Assembly (NCBI RefSeq): GCF_029223525.1
Contig: NZ_JARHTQ010000021.1
Coordinates: 62,001-126,000, forward strand
Reading direction: 5' to 3'
Length of the DNA: 64,000 nucleotides
Source: Streptantibioticus ferralitis
Lineage (GTDB): Bacteria > Actinomycetota > Actinomycetes > Streptomycetales > Streptomycetaceae
A program made the position numbers and the translations under genes. The first letter of the stretch is position 1. Every line of letters starts with the position of its first letter. The notes under the pieces are model-generated. The model was not told the origin of the DNA, did no database searches, and saw only the letters and a program-made list of their open reading frames with translations. This document shows, piece after piece, positions 41,727-49,623 of the stretch.

Positions 41727-41819
41727 TCGCCCTCGCGGCGGGATTTTTTGGGGGCACGCCCCCAGTCCCCGGGGGTTCGGGGGCTTGCCCCCCAAAAAAG
41801 GATCCGCCGCGAATGGCGG
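41727..41819. terminator. Long palindrome with T6/A6 arms between thrS and the next gene
   Basis: TTTTTTGGGGGCACGCCCCC (41744 onward) mirrors GGGGGCTTGCCCCCCAAAAAA (ending 41799), with outer pairing between CGCGGCGGG and CCGCCGCG. Oligo-T flanks on either strand make it look like an intrinsic terminator for the partner gene at 41852, read leftward. Similar architecture is seen at 9851-9909. It lies in the thrS leader region, so it also precedes the thrS promoter. Confidence 0.7.
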
Positions 41820-41851
41820 AGACCGGCGGTGCCGAAAGGAAGCGCAACGCC

Positions 41852-43045
41852 CTAGTCGACCGCCTCCGCGGCCTCCTGCAAGGACTTGAGCAACCGGTCG
41901 CGCTCAGCGGCGTCAAGCCGCAGCAGCCTCACCCCGCGCGCCCCGGCCAGCCGCCGGAAGCGGCGCCGCGGCTCCAGCGCTCCGCTGACCTGGATCGGCA
42001 ACCCCACGAGATGGGCGTGGGCGGCGACCCGATAGTCGTCCGCCCCCAACCGCATACGGACCTGCCGTACGTCCGCACCGCCGAGCACCCGCAGCCGCAC
42101 CGCACCGCCCTCCGCCGGAAGGGCGCTGCGCAGCCGGACCACGGTCCCGATCACGGTGACCGGAACCGGCGGCTCCGCGGCGGCGTAGCGCTCGGCGGCC
42201 TGCTGCAACGCGGGCAGATCGCCCGGAGAGAACTCCACCGGCTCCGGGCGGGCGGCCACCCCGAGCGGCAGCCCGGCCGCCGGGGACCAGGCCAAGGCGA
42301 TCTCGGCGCCTTCGCTGTCCCGCACCAAGTGGGCCACCGCCGTGACGAGTTCATGGCACACGCCGAGCTCCACCGCGGCGTCGAACGCCTCGAGACGGCC
42401 GGTCGCCCGTTGGTAGTCCACCGCGTCGCGGGCCGCCTGCAGCGCGCGCAGCAGCGTCATCGTGACGGAGCGGCCGTCCGGCGCCGGGGCGTACGCGGTC
42501 ACCAGGTGGCCGCCGGAGGAGGGCCCGATGAGCACCTGCTCCAGGTAGGCGGTGGCGTACCGCCCGTGCCGCTCCCCGAAGTACCCCGCCTTGCCCTGGG
42601 CGGCCCGGGCCGCGGCCGTGAGCATCCCGCGCACCGCGGTCCGCAGCTGCTCCGCCGCCGTCCACGGCACCGCTCCGGCGCACCGTGGCACATCACGCCG
42701 CCAGCGGATCTCGTCCCCCGGCACCGAGAGCGCCAGCAGCACCTCGCGGGCCGAGGGTGCGCCGGAGTGGGCGAGCGCGGTCAGCGCCTCGCCGACCAGG
42801 TCGGCATAGTCCCCGTACGCCCGGCCCGCGGGCACCAGCAGGCTGGACGCCGTGACGCCACGCCGGACGTCGCTGCCAGGCGGCGTCCACCGGGTGTACC
42901 GCCCGCTCTCGCCGCCCCTGCGCTGCCAGCCGTGCCGGGCGAGCAGTGCGGTGAGCACATCGGGGTCGACGCGCTCGGGGTCGGGCAGTTCGGCTTCGGG
43001 CAGCTCCGGGCCGGATACGTCGGAGTCCTCTCCGGTCAGTCGCAT
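41852..43045 (-). CDS. Hypothetical protein paired with DUF4365 gene
   Basis: A 397-residue soluble protein without a motif I recognise. An acidic N-terminus (GEDSDVSGPELPEAELPDPE) leads to HGWQRRGGESGRYTRWTPPG, a central helical part and an Arg/Leu-rich C-terminus (RRFRRLAGARGVRLLRLDAAERDRLLKSL). The ATG at 43045 overlaps the stop of the DUF4365 gene by 4 bp, so the two products are probably made together. The order thrS-this pair-exonuclease appears conserved in streptomycetes. Function unknown. Confidence 0.85.
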   Translation of the reverse strand: MRLTGEDSDVSGPELPEAELPDPERVDPDVLTALLARHGWQRRGGESGRYTRWTPPGSDVRRGVTASSLLVPAGRAYGDYADLVGEALTALAHSGAPSAREVLLALSVPGDEIRWRRDVPRCAGAVPWTAAEQLRTAVRGMLTAAARAAQGKAGYFGERHGRYATAYLEQVLIGPSSGGHLVTAYAPAPDGRSVTMTLLRALQAARDAVDYQRATGRLEAFDAAVELGVCHELVTAVAHLVRDSEGAEIALAWSPAAGLPLGVAARPEPVEFSPGDLPALQQAAERYAAAEPPVPVTVIGTVVRLRSALPAEGGAVRLRVLGGADVRQVRMRLGADDYRVAAHAHLVGLPIQVSGALEPRRRFRRLAGARGVRLLRLDAAERDRLLKSLQEAAEAVD

Positions 43046-43611
43046 CAGGGTCTCCCTCCCGCCCCGACCCGCGTCATGATCTCGCACAGCGCCCGGTCGT
43101 CGAAGATCCGGGCGGTGGGGATCCGCACGGTGGTCTTGTACCTGCCCGTCACCGGCTGACCGGCGAGGTTCGTCCAGTAGCAGCAGTGCCTCAGCTCCAT
43201 GCGGTCGTGGCCCGCGCGCAGCCACTGCTCCTGGCTGCGCGGGACCAGCATCACGACGAGGATCTTGTGCACCGAGACCGGTGTGCGGGCCAGCTTGGCG
43301 AGGTGGGCGTTCTCCAAGGTGAACGAGAAGAACGGCCCCGGAGGGTTCGGTGCCACCTGGTAGGTGCACTTGAGCTGCACCTTTATGGTGATCTCGTCGT
43401 CGACCGCATGGCCGTGGGAGCTGTGGCTGAGGTGCCAGTCGATGCCGTTGTCGGGAAAGGGCTGGGCGAGCGAGCATCCGGCCGCCGCGGCCACCGCATG
43501 CAGATAGCCCACCTGCAGGGTCTCCATACAACTGGTGGTGGCGAGTCCTCCCCGTAGCGGTGCCGTCCGTTCGGGAAGCAGCGCGCCGGGTTCGGGCTGA
43601 GCGAGCGCCAT
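43045..43611 (-). CDS. DUF4365 protein, possible PD-(D/E)XK nuclease fold
   Basis: A 188-residue protein. After a short leader, YLHAVAAAAGCSLAQPFPDNGIDWHL and ITIKVQLKCTYQ give the order D58 ... Q79-L-K81, resembling the core of PD-(D/E)XK-type nucleases (D...QxK). SFTLENAHLAKLA and the C-terminal FDDRALCEIM are further family features. The nuclease idea is inference from this pattern. It is translationally coupled to the 397-residue gene downstream. A neighbouring DnaQ-like exonuclease diverges from it. Confidence 0.85.
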   Translation of the reverse strand: MALAQPEPGALLPERTAPLRGGLATTSCMETLQVGYLHAVAAAAGCSLAQPFPDNGIDWHLSHSSHGHAVDDEITIKVQLKCTYQVAPNPPGPFFSFTLENAHLAKLARTPVSVHKILVVMLVPRSQEQWLRAGHDRMELRHCCYWTNLAGQPVTGRYKTTVRIPTARIFDDRALCEIMTRVGAGGRP

Positions 43612-43852
43612 GGCTGCTGCCGTGCCTTCCGGGCCTTGCGTGAATCATTCCCCGCGCCGAACCACCCGATGGTTGGGGCGGCTTGCCTGCCCCTGATCCG
43701 AACGGTCCGTCAACTCTGTTTTCTCCGCGGGGGATGATCCGCAAACGGGTGCGATCCGGTACACCGCGATGCGGTTCGATGACGTGGCGTCACGGGTAGG
43801 AAACGGACAGTGGATTGTCCACCGAACCCGGCAGGCGGAGAGGGGAGCGGTC

Positions 43853-44581
43853 ATGGCGCGTTGGTTCGAAGGGCCCCTCGCCTCGTTCGACACCGAGACC
43901 ACCGGTGTGGACGTGGAGCATGACCGCATAGTGTCCGGCGCACTCGTGCTGCAGGACAGCGATGGTGCCGAACCGCGCTTCCTGCGCTGGCTGGTTGACC
44001 CCGGTGTGCCGGTGCCCGAGGCCGCGACGGCCGTCCACGGGCTGACCGACGCCCATCTGCGGGAGCACGGCGGGGCTCCTGGTCCGGCCGTCGAGTCGAT
44101 GGCCCGGGCGCTGGCACGCGAAGCGGAGCCTTCCACACCGCTGGTGGTGATGAACGCCCCGTTCGATCTGACCCTGCTCGACCGGGAGCTGAAGCGCCAT
44201 CGCGGGATCGGCCTGTTCGGGTACATGGAGCGCACCGCGCTGTGCGTACTGGACCCGAGGGTGCTCGACAAGTACGCCGACCGCTACCGCAAGGGCCGCC
44301 GTACGCTCGGCGACCTGTGCGCGCACTACGGCGTCCCGCTCACCGACGCACATGACGCGGCGGCGGACGCGCTGGCGTCACTGCGTCTGGTGCGGGCGAT
44401 CGGCCACCGTTACGCGGAGCAGAGCCTCGGCAGGATGACGCCGGCGGAGCTCCATGTGCGACAGGCGCTGTGGCACGCGGCGCAGGCACGCGGCCTTGAG
44501 GCCTGGTTCGCCAGGAACGGCTCGGCGGAGCGCTGTGATCCGGCGTGGCCGCTGCGCCCTGAACTGCCCGCCGCGGCCTAG
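43853..44581 (+). CDS. DnaQ-like 3'-5' exonuclease (DEDDh)
   Basis: A 242-residue single-domain exonuclease. Exo I is FDTETTG (D13, E15), Exo II is VMNAPFDLTLLDRE, and Exo III is HDAAADA, giving the DEDDh set. This is the epsilon-like proofreading fold, but no polymerase-binding tail is visible; it might act in repair or RNA trimming. I chose the ATG at 43853 behind GAGAGGGGAG; an ATG at 43769 would add 28 residues without homology. It diverges from the DUF4365 gene. Confidence 0.93.
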   Translation: MARWFEGPLASFDTETTGVDVEHDRIVSGALVLQDSDGAEPRFLRWLVDPGVPVPEAATAVHGLTDAHLREHGGAPGPAVESMARALAREAEPSTPLVVMNAPFDLTLLDRELKRHRGIGLFGYMERTALCVLDPRVLDKYADRYRKGRRTLGDLCAHYGVPLTDAHDAAADALASLRLVRAIGHRYAEQSLGRMTPAELHVRQALWHAAQARGLEAWFARNGSAERCDPAWPLRPELPAAA

Positions 44582-44643
44582 CGCCTGACCGTCGGCCCCG
44601 AACGGGCTCAGGTCCGTCAGGGATCTGCCGGTCCGCAACGCAC

Positions 44644-44677
44644 AAGGCCGGTCAGCGCGTTGACGCTGACCGGCCTT
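44644..44677. terminator. Terminator between exonuclease gene and tRNA-Val
   Basis: AAGGCCGGTCAGCG (44644-44657) and CGCTGACCGGCCTT (44664-44677) form a perfect 14-bp stem with a 6-base loop. It lies between the rightward exonuclease gene and the leftward tRNA, and can serve both. Confidence 0.9.
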
Positions 44678-44685
44678 GACCAGGG

Positions 44686-44757
44686 TGGGCGATACTGGGT
44701 TCGAACCAGTGACCTCTTCGGTGTGAACGAAGCGCTCTCCCACTGAGCTAATCGCCC
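44686..44757 (-). tRNA. tRNA-Val (anticodon CAC)
   Basis: A 72-nt cloverleaf on the minus strand: acceptor GGGCGAT pairs with ATCGCCC, D-arm TAGCTCAG, anticodon stem CTTCG/CGAAG with loop TTCACAC giving anticodon CAC, T-arm CTGGTTCGAACCCAG, discriminator A. The 3' CCA is not encoded. It decodes GUG. An identical gene lies at 45363-45434. The terminator at 44644-44677 follows it directly. Confidence 0.96.
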
Positions 44758-44793
44758 GGGTCTGTCCCGCGGGAGCCCCGCGGCACGACGAGA

Positions 44794-44823
44794 ACAATAC
44801 AGTGCGCGGGACCGTGTGTTCAA
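44794..44823 (-). promoter_or_regulatory. Probable promoter of tRNA-Val at 44757
   Basis: On the minus strand TTGAAC (44823-44818) is followed after 18 bp by TATTGT (44799-44794), about 37 bp before the mature tRNA. This resembles a housekeeping sigma promoter. The -35 box overlaps the last codons of the upstream SRPBCC gene. Confidence 0.55.
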
Positions 44824-45293
44824 ACGCCGTTTCCTTGCCCCCGGTCCGCCCGTTCGGCGAGCAGGGTGCGCAGCCCGCGTCGTCCGCCGCGCATCATCAG
44901 CGCGTGGTTGGCGCGGAAGAACGGCCGACCGGGGACGGCGAGCCGCCGCATCAACGGCTTCCGCACGATCACCTGCTGCTCGAAGAGCGCGCGCGTACCG
45001 GCGCCGACGGAGCCGAGCGTCCACCGCGCCCACCCCTCCAGGTCACCGGTCATCGCGATCTCCAGCACCCGCGCCGCCCGGTCGCGACGCGCCTCCTGGG
45101 CGGTGACCACGAGGTCGTACGGGAGGAAGGAGCGGAAGTGGACGGTGCCCGTCTGGTCGTCGATCGGCTCGACCCGGCGTATCTGCGGCCACCATCGCGG
45201 GTACTCCTCGGCGCGCTCCAGGACCCCGTAGACCACCTCGGGAGGGGCGTCGAGCCGCCAGACGTCGCGGAAGTCGTACCAGCACCAGTCCAT
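44820..45293 (-). CDS. SRPBCC (START-like) family protein
   Basis: A 157-residue ligand-binding-fold protein of the polyketide cyclase/dehydrase-like group. WYDFRDVWRLDAPPEVVYGVLERAEEYPRWWPQIRRVE is the characteristic N-terminal strand/helix pair, and WARWTLGSVGAGTRALFEQQVIV a later strand pair. The ligand is unknown. The ATG at 45293 lacks a clear ribosome site and may be leaderless. It lies between two identical tRNA-Val genes on the same strand. Confidence 0.85.
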   Translation of the reverse strand: MDWCWYDFRDVWRLDAPPEVVYGVLERAEEYPRWWPQIRRVEPIDDQTGTVHFRSFLPYDLVVTAQEARRDRAARVLEIAMTGDLEGWARWTLGSVGAGTRALFEQQVIVRKPLMRRLAVPGRPFFRANHALMMRGGRRGLRTLLAERADRGQGNGV

Positions 45294-45320
45294 AGCGGTC
45301 AGTGTGGCGGCAACAGCGAA

Positions 45321-45352
45321 GGGCCCGGAAGCCTTGTGCGGCTTCCGGGCCC
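45321..45352. terminator. Terminator after the second tRNA-Val
   Basis: GGGCCCGGAAGCC (45321-45333) pairs perfectly over 13 bp with GGCTTCCGGGCCC (45340-45352) around TTGTGC. It immediately follows the tRNA in the direction of transcription and lies 28 bp upstream of the SRPBCC start. Confidence 0.88.
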
Positions 45353-45362
45353 CTGACCAGGG

Positions 45363-45434
45363 TGGGCGATACTGGGTTCGAACCAGTGACCTCTTCGGTG
45401 TGAACGAAGCGCTCTCCCACTGAGCTAATCGCCC
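45363..45434 (-). tRNA. tRNA-Val (anticodon CAC), second copy
   Basis: Identical in sequence over all 72 nt to the gene at 44686-44757: acceptor GGGCGAT/ATCGCCC, anticodon CAC, T-arm CTGGTTCGAACCCAG, discriminator A, no encoded CCA. The 3' flank (TGACCAGGG on the plus strand) is also shared, so the copies probably arose by duplication of a segment slightly longer than the tRNA. Confidence 0.96.
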
Positions 45435-45759
45435 CGGCGCGGGGACAACATTACCGCATGTCAGCGGGGGCTCTTGACCACTCGGTGCCACCGGTCGCGC
45501 TTCGGTGCGCCGGTGCCCGCCGGGAGACACCGGCGGAGCCGAACCGCTACCGTCACTCTTCGTGACCGCAACGGTGCAGTCGACCGATCCGACCGCCTCA
45601 CCGCATCGGCCCACCGGGTCATCCCAGGACTGGCCCGAACGAAGTACCAGAAACCTCACAAACCAGTCAGAGGGGTTTACAACGTCCCCGCAGGTGGCAT
45701 GTCGATTTCGCCGACGTGCGAATCCCCGAGCGCACACTGAGCGAAAGGCCTTGGCGCTT
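45435..45759. other. Intergenic region upstream of ssgB
   Basis: A 325-bp stretch between a leftward tRNA-Val and rightward ssgB. It must hold both promoters. A -10-like TAATGT is readable on the minus strand at 45453-45448 for the tRNA, but with a weak -35. For ssgB I see GGGGTTTACAACG near 45672-45684 but no convincing complete promoter. ssgB is known in S. coelicolor to be developmentally controlled; the operator sites cannot be assigned by eye. No gene is supported here. Confidence 0.5.
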
Positions 45760-46173
45760 ATGAACACCACGGTCAGCTGCGAGCTGCACCTGCGCCTCGT
45801 TGTGTCGAGCGAATCCTCACTGCCCGTACCCGCGGGCCTGCGGTACGACACGGCCGATCCCTACGCCGTGCACGCTACCTTCCACACTGGTGCCGAAGAG
45901 ACGGTCGAATGGGTGTTTGCCCGCGACCTGCTCGCGGAGGGGTTGCACCGTCCCACCGGAACCGGCGATGTCCGTGTCTGGCCCTCCAGGAGCCACGGCC
46001 AGGGCGTTGTCTGTATCGCCCTGAGCTCTCCAGAGGGCGAGGCGTTGCTCGAAGCCCCAGCGCGGGCCCTGGAGTCGTTCCTGAAGCGGACCGACGCCGC
46101 TGTGCCGCCAGGCACCGAGCACCGCCACTTCGACCTCGATACGGAGCTGTCACACATCCTCGCGGAGAGCTGA
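45760..46173 (+). CDS. ssgB: Sporulation-specific cell division protein SsgB
   Basis: SsgA-like protein that positions FtsZ at sporulation septa in aerial hyphae. The 137-residue sequence (TTVSCELHLRLVVSSESSLP, YAVHATFHTGAEETVEWVF, HFDLDTELSHILAES) matches what I recall of streptomycete SsgB almost throughout, and this protein is strongly conserved in sporulating actinomycetes. The ATG at 45760 has AAAGG upstream. Its presence is the best single marker that the organism forms spore chains. Confidence 0.95.
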   Translation: MNTTVSCELHLRLVVSSESSLPVPAGLRYDTADPYAVHATFHTGAEETVEWVFARDLLAEGLHRPTGTGDVRVWPSRSHGQGVVCIALSSPEGEALLEAPARALESFLKRTDAAVPPGTEHRHFDLDTELSHILAES

Positions 46174-46470
46174 GCCCCCGCCCGCCGCCCGCGGCCGTCC
46201 TACTCGGGGGGACGGCGCGGGCCTGAAATCGCGCGTCGGAGCGCCGTTGCCGCACACCCCGCGGCAGCGGCGCTTCTGTGCGCGCGGCCCTGGTACGGTC
46301 CGTGCACCCGTTCGGGACGACGGACCCCGCCGCCCGCCCCCAGCGCGGCATCACAAGGTCGATACGGGTGGCGACAGCGCGTGGTCGACTTGAGTAAAGT
46401 CACCCGGCAAACAGCCGCGGGCGCCGACCCGCCGGTGCGCTGTCCGACCCTCCGGCCAGGGAGCGAAGCC

Positions 46471-47028
46471 GTGCTGATCAACCATGACACCCGGTGCGCC
46501 CTCGACTGCGTCGTCGATCTGCTCAACACCGCGCCGGAGAGTGAGGGCCGGGAAAGGCTGGACGGTCTCGACTCGCTGCGCGACTTCGTGGCGCGCAACC
46601 GGGTCAGCGACGTGGGGCGACTGGCGGAGTCGGATCTCCCGGCAGTACGCGCGGTACGGGACCGGTTCACCGCGGTCCTGACCGCCTCCGGCACCCGTAC
46701 CGCGGCGGCCCTGATCAACGCCATGGTCGCGGAGGCCGGGACCACCCCGCGGCTGACCGACCACGACGACTACGACTGGCATGTGCACTACTTCGCCCCG
46801 GGCGCCTCGCTCGCCCAGTACCTCGCCGCGGACGGTGGGATGGCCCTGGCGTATCTGGTGGTCGCGGGCGAACGGGACCGGCTGCGCCGGTGCGCGGCGC
46901 CGGACTGCCGGCGCGCGTTCGTCGACCTGTCCCGCAACCGCTCACGCCGCTACTGCGACAGCCGCACCTGCGGCAACCGGCTGCACGTGGCCGCGTACCG
47001 CGCCCGCCAACGCGAGGCGGCGCAGTGA
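46471..47028 (+). CDS. CGNR zinc-finger regulator (ABATE domain)
   Basis: A 185-residue protein. The N-terminal ~130 residues fit the stress-induced ABATE domain (CALDCVVDLLNT, LDSLRDFVARN). The C-terminal treble-clef finger is CAAPDCRRAF ... YCDSRTCGNRLHVAAYRAR, with the CGNR signature that probably binds DNA. It is likely a transcription regulator of unknown target. The GTG at 46471 with GGGAG 7 bp upstream is chosen over earlier codons. It follows ssgB by 297 bp, in which I see no gene. Confidence 0.93.
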   Translation: MLINHDTRCALDCVVDLLNTAPESEGRERLDGLDSLRDFVARNRVSDVGRLAESDLPAVRAVRDRFTAVLTASGTRTAAALINAMVAEAGTTPRLTDHDDYDWHVHYFAPGASLAQYLAADGGMALAYLVVAGERDRLRRCAAPDCRRAFVDLSRNRSRRYCDSRTCGNRLHVAAYRARQREAAQ

Positions 47029-47041
47029 CGGCCACCGGCGG

Positions 47042-47161
47042 TCAGAAGCCGAGCAGGTCGTAACACGCGCCGAAGAAGATCAGGGTTCCGATCACCCCGA
47101 GAAACAGAATGAGCGGCGGCTGGGAGAGCGCGAACAGGCACCCACGGGAGTCGTCGTTCAT
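47042..47161 (-). CDS. 39-residue membrane peptide
   Basis: A short frame encoding MNDDSRGCLFALSQPPLILF followed by LGVIGTLIFFGACYDLLGF. After an acidic start it is one continuous hydrophobic helix of about 22 residues, the pattern of a single-pass small membrane protein. The ATG at 47161 is preceded by GAGG at a rather long distance. It converges on the CGNR gene, whose stop is 13 bp away. Small hydrophobic proteins of this kind are known in streptomycetes; I call it on composition and start only. Confidence 0.55.
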   Translation of the reverse strand: MNDDSRGCLFALSQPPLILFLGVIGTLIFFGACYDLLGF

Positions 47162-47387
47162 TTGGTGCGCGGCCTCGGCAGGTCGTAAGTCACTCGTCAG
47201 GGGGCATGCTCGCACAACAGTACGTCCCCGTATGCCTCAAGTCGCTTACGGCTAGGGGCAGTTGGCGGCAGCCATAACGATCATCGCGTACCGCGGCCGT
47301 CCAAGGGAGCCCAACACGCTGACCCGCAGGGGTGGTTGTGCGGCGCGCCAGGGCGTGGCGCCGTCGCGCCGCGCCCAACCCGCTTGC

Positions 47388-47867
47388 TCAGATGCCGTGT
47401 TTCTTAAGGATCTCCTCGATGTCCCCCATGTCGGACAGCGCATCATCTGCTCCGCTCCGGCCCTTCGGCCGAGCCACGGGGGCGGTCTTCGACCGGCTCA
47501 GCTGCGGTGCGGAGGTGGCGGCACCGATCGCCGGGCCGCCCTTCGACGCCTGCGCGGCCTTCCGCTCCGCGCGGGTGACCTGCTTGGCATCGCCGAAGCG
47601 GGTGGCCACGTACAGCACGACGGCCAGCGCCAGCACCGCGAAGCCCGCCCAGACGGTGGGCTTGAAGACCAGGTCGGCGGCCCAGCTGCCGACCGCGCTG
47701 CCGATCTTGCCGCCGAGCGTGATCAGCCCGGCCTCGTACAGCCCAATGGGCAGCAGCGCCAGCGCCGCTATGCGGGTCGCCCGCCGAAACCGGCGCCGCC
47801 AGGCGGTCAGCAGCGCCACTGCGAGTCCCGCACCGGACAGGGCGACGCACACGGTCGCGGTCAGCAT
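47388..47867 (-). CDS. Conserved membrane protein of unknown function
   Basis: A 159-residue protein with three hydrophobic segments (LTATVCVALSGAGLAVALL, IAALALLPIGLYEAGLITLGG, TVWAGFAVLALAVVLYVA) and a polar, Arg/Lys/Ala-rich cytoplasmic tail ending in DDALSDMGDIEEILKKHGI. The compact acidic/helical end looks like a conserved interaction peptide. The ATG at 47867 has GGAG upstream. It diverges from the DsbA-like gene across 200 bp. Confidence 0.85.
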   Translation of the reverse strand: MLTATVCVALSGAGLAVALLTAWRRRFRRATRIAALALLPIGLYEAGLITLGGKIGSAVGSWAADLVFKPTVWAGFAVLALAVVLYVATRFGDAKQVTRAERKAAQASKGGPAIGAATSAPQLSRSKTAPVARPKGRSGADDALSDMGDIEEILKKHGI

Positions 47868-48067
47868 CGCCCGCTCCTCGTGCCGATTCCGGACATGGCT
47901 ACTCCAATCAGCCGGATGTGCGTCCCCTCCATCGTGCACCGACCGCGGTGGTCCGGGCCATGCCCGGGCTCCGGCTTCAGGGAGATCTCCGGGTGATGAT
48001 CCTCCCCAGGTGCCAGATGCCGCCGCCGCACGGGGGCGCCGACCGGAGCGGCTGAGAGACTGACCGT

Positions 48068-48586
48068 ATGAACGAAGCCACCCCCCGCAGCGTGACCCTC
48101 GACTTCTGGTGCGACCTGCAGTGCCCCGACTGTCGTACCGCCTGGCAGCAGGACCTGCGGGTGCTACGCGAAGGCTATGGCGACCGGCTGGAGATCCGGC
48201 TGCGCCACTTCCCCCTGGAGAAGCACAAGTACGCCTTCGCCGCGGCGCAGGCCGCCGAGGAGGCCTTCGCCCAGGGGCTGGGCTGGGAGTACGTCGAAGC
48301 CGTGCTCGCCCGAATCGAGGAGCTCGAACAGCGCGGCGAACCGCTGCTGGTGCGGATCGCCGAGGAGTTGGACCTCGACGACGAGGAGATGGACACCGCG
48401 CTGGTGGACGGCCGCCACATCCTGACCGTGGACGCCGACCACGCGGAGGGCAAGGCGATCGGCGTCACGGGTACGCCCACGTACGTCATCGACGGGGTGC
48501 GGCTGGACGGTGGCAAGAGCCAGGAGGGGCTGCGCGAGCGGATCCAGGAGCTCGCCGACCGTGTGCTGGGTTCGACCGCCGACTAG
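48068..48586 (+). CDS. DsbA/FrnE-like thioredoxin-fold oxidoreductase
   Basis: A 172-residue protein with the redox motif CPDC at about residues 19-22 (DFWCDLQCPDCRTAW), the DsbA helical insert and the cis-proline loop GTPTYVIDG. It has no signal peptide, so it appears cytoplasmic, as in FrnE-like proteins, and is not an obvious partner for the exported VKOR system. The ATG at 48068 has no clear ribosome site. It converges on the GNAT gene across a terminator. Confidence 0.92.
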   Translation: MNEATPRSVTLDFWCDLQCPDCRTAWQQDLRVLREGYGDRLEIRLRHFPLEKHKYAFAAAQAAEEAFAQGLGWEYVEAVLARIEELEQRGEPLLVRIAEELDLDDEEMDTALVDGRHILTVDADHAEGKAIGVTGTPTYVIDGVRLDGGKSQEGLRERIQELADRVLGSTAD

Positions 48587-48623
48587 GCCTTGCCCGGCGG
48601 GACTTCAACAGCCGCGGTGCGAG

Positions 48624-48657
48624 CGCCGGACGGGCATTCCATAGAGCCCGTCCGGCG
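48624..48657. terminator. Bidirectional terminator hairpin
   Basis: CGCCGGACGGGC (48624-48635) pairs with GCCCGTCCGGCG (48646-48657), 12 bp with loop ATTCCATAGA, followed by TTTGACGACAAAG. The right arm plus its flank repeat the palindrome at 18982-19010. It sits between the convergent DsbA-like and GNAT genes. Confidence 0.88.
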
Positions 48658-48698
48658 TTTGACGACAAAGCGCTTGATAGCCACGCGCGGATCGGGGC

Positions 48699-49538
48699 CT
48701 AGAGCAGAGGCTTGGCCAGACACAGCTCGGTGGCCCGGTAACCGAGCGACTCGTACAGCCGCAGGGCGGCGGTGTTTCCGGCGAAGACGTTGAGGCCGAG
48801 CGTTCGGATGCCCCTCGCCAGGCACTCGCGCTCCGCCAGCAGCATCAGGGTGCGGCCGTGCCCCTGACCGCGCCGCGATGGCGCGACCTCGACGTCGAAG
48901 ACCCAGGCGGGGGTGTCCGGTTGGGTGCGGTCACGCAGCCCCAGCCACAGCCAGCCGACGTCCTGTCCGCCATGGGCGAGGATCCGCAGCACCGCGTCGG
49001 CGGTGTGCGGGCCGTCGCCGAGCAGCCTGCGATGGTCCGCGTCCGCCTTGGCGGCGGCCTGCTCGTAGGGCACCCCGCGCTGGACCCAGCTGTCGATGTA
49101 GCGCGCCCGGCCGCGCTCATGCCAGACGTCGTAGTCGGCCTCTCCCATCGGCCGCACCTCGGCGTCCCCGGGCAGCTCGGGCGGGGTGTCCGGCAAGGAC
49201 TTGATCATGCCGCGGTTGCGCTCGACGTAGCCGAGCGCGCTCGCGAGACGAAGCGCGATCGCCGCATCGGCCGGAACGCGCGTCTCCACCCAGCGGCACC
49301 CCCAGCCGCGCAGCACCTCCTCGGCGGCGAGGGCCGCGACGGTGCCGCGACCGCGTCTGCGGTCCTTCTCGTCGATGTCCAGCGACACGATGCGCCCGGC
49401 CTCGGGGCCGAACCGCTCGTCCGTCGCGAGCTGGATCACGCCGACCGGACGGCTGTTGACGCATACGGTGAACCGGCGCGAGCGCCCACCGTCCGCACCG
49501 CGCTGCTCCGCGCCGGCGGGCCGCAGGGTGGTTGTCAT
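48699..49538 (-). CDS. Double-domain GNAT acetyltransferase
   Basis: A 279-residue protein with two GNAT folds. The first contains VSLDIDEKDRRRGRGTVAALAAEEV (residues ~53-77, an acetyl-CoA-type loop), and the second VFDVEVAPSRRGQGHGRTLMLLAERE, the standard V-x-P-xx-RGxG acetyl-CoA site, with LNVFAGNTAALRLYESLGY following. The second domain looks catalytic; the first may be degenerate. The acceptor is unknown; relatives are often mycothiol synthase-like, but nothing here specifies that. The ATG at 49538 has GGGGGAG upstream. Confidence 0.9.
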   Translation of the reverse strand: MTTTLRPAGAEQRGADGGRSRRFTVCVNSRPVGVIQLATDERFGPEAGRIVSLDIDEKDRRRGRGTVAALAAEEVLRGWGCRWVETRVPADAAIALRLASALGYVERNRGMIKSLPDTPPELPGDAEVRPMGEADYDVWHERGRARYIDSWVQRGVPYEQAAAKADADHRRLLGDGPHTADAVLRILAHGGQDVGWLWLGLRDRTQPDTPAWVFDVEVAPSRRGQGHGRTLMLLAERECLARGIRTLGLNVFAGNTAALRLYESLGYRATELCLAKPLL

Positions 49539-49623
49539 GGCTTCGCTCCCCCATCCCGTGGCGCTGTCCCGCCACGAACTCCCATCGGATAAGTCCCGTA
49601 GCGCAGGGCGGCCCCCGGTCACC

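Noticed and set aside
41585-41740. T-box leader for thrS
   Set aside because: No T-box sequence, specifier loop or antiterminator could be found; the palindrome present reads as a terminator for the neighbouring gene.
44686-45434. Attachment sites of an integrated element between the tRNA-Val copies
   Set aside because: No integrase or excisionase gene lies between or near them; the interval holds one ordinary SRPBCC gene.
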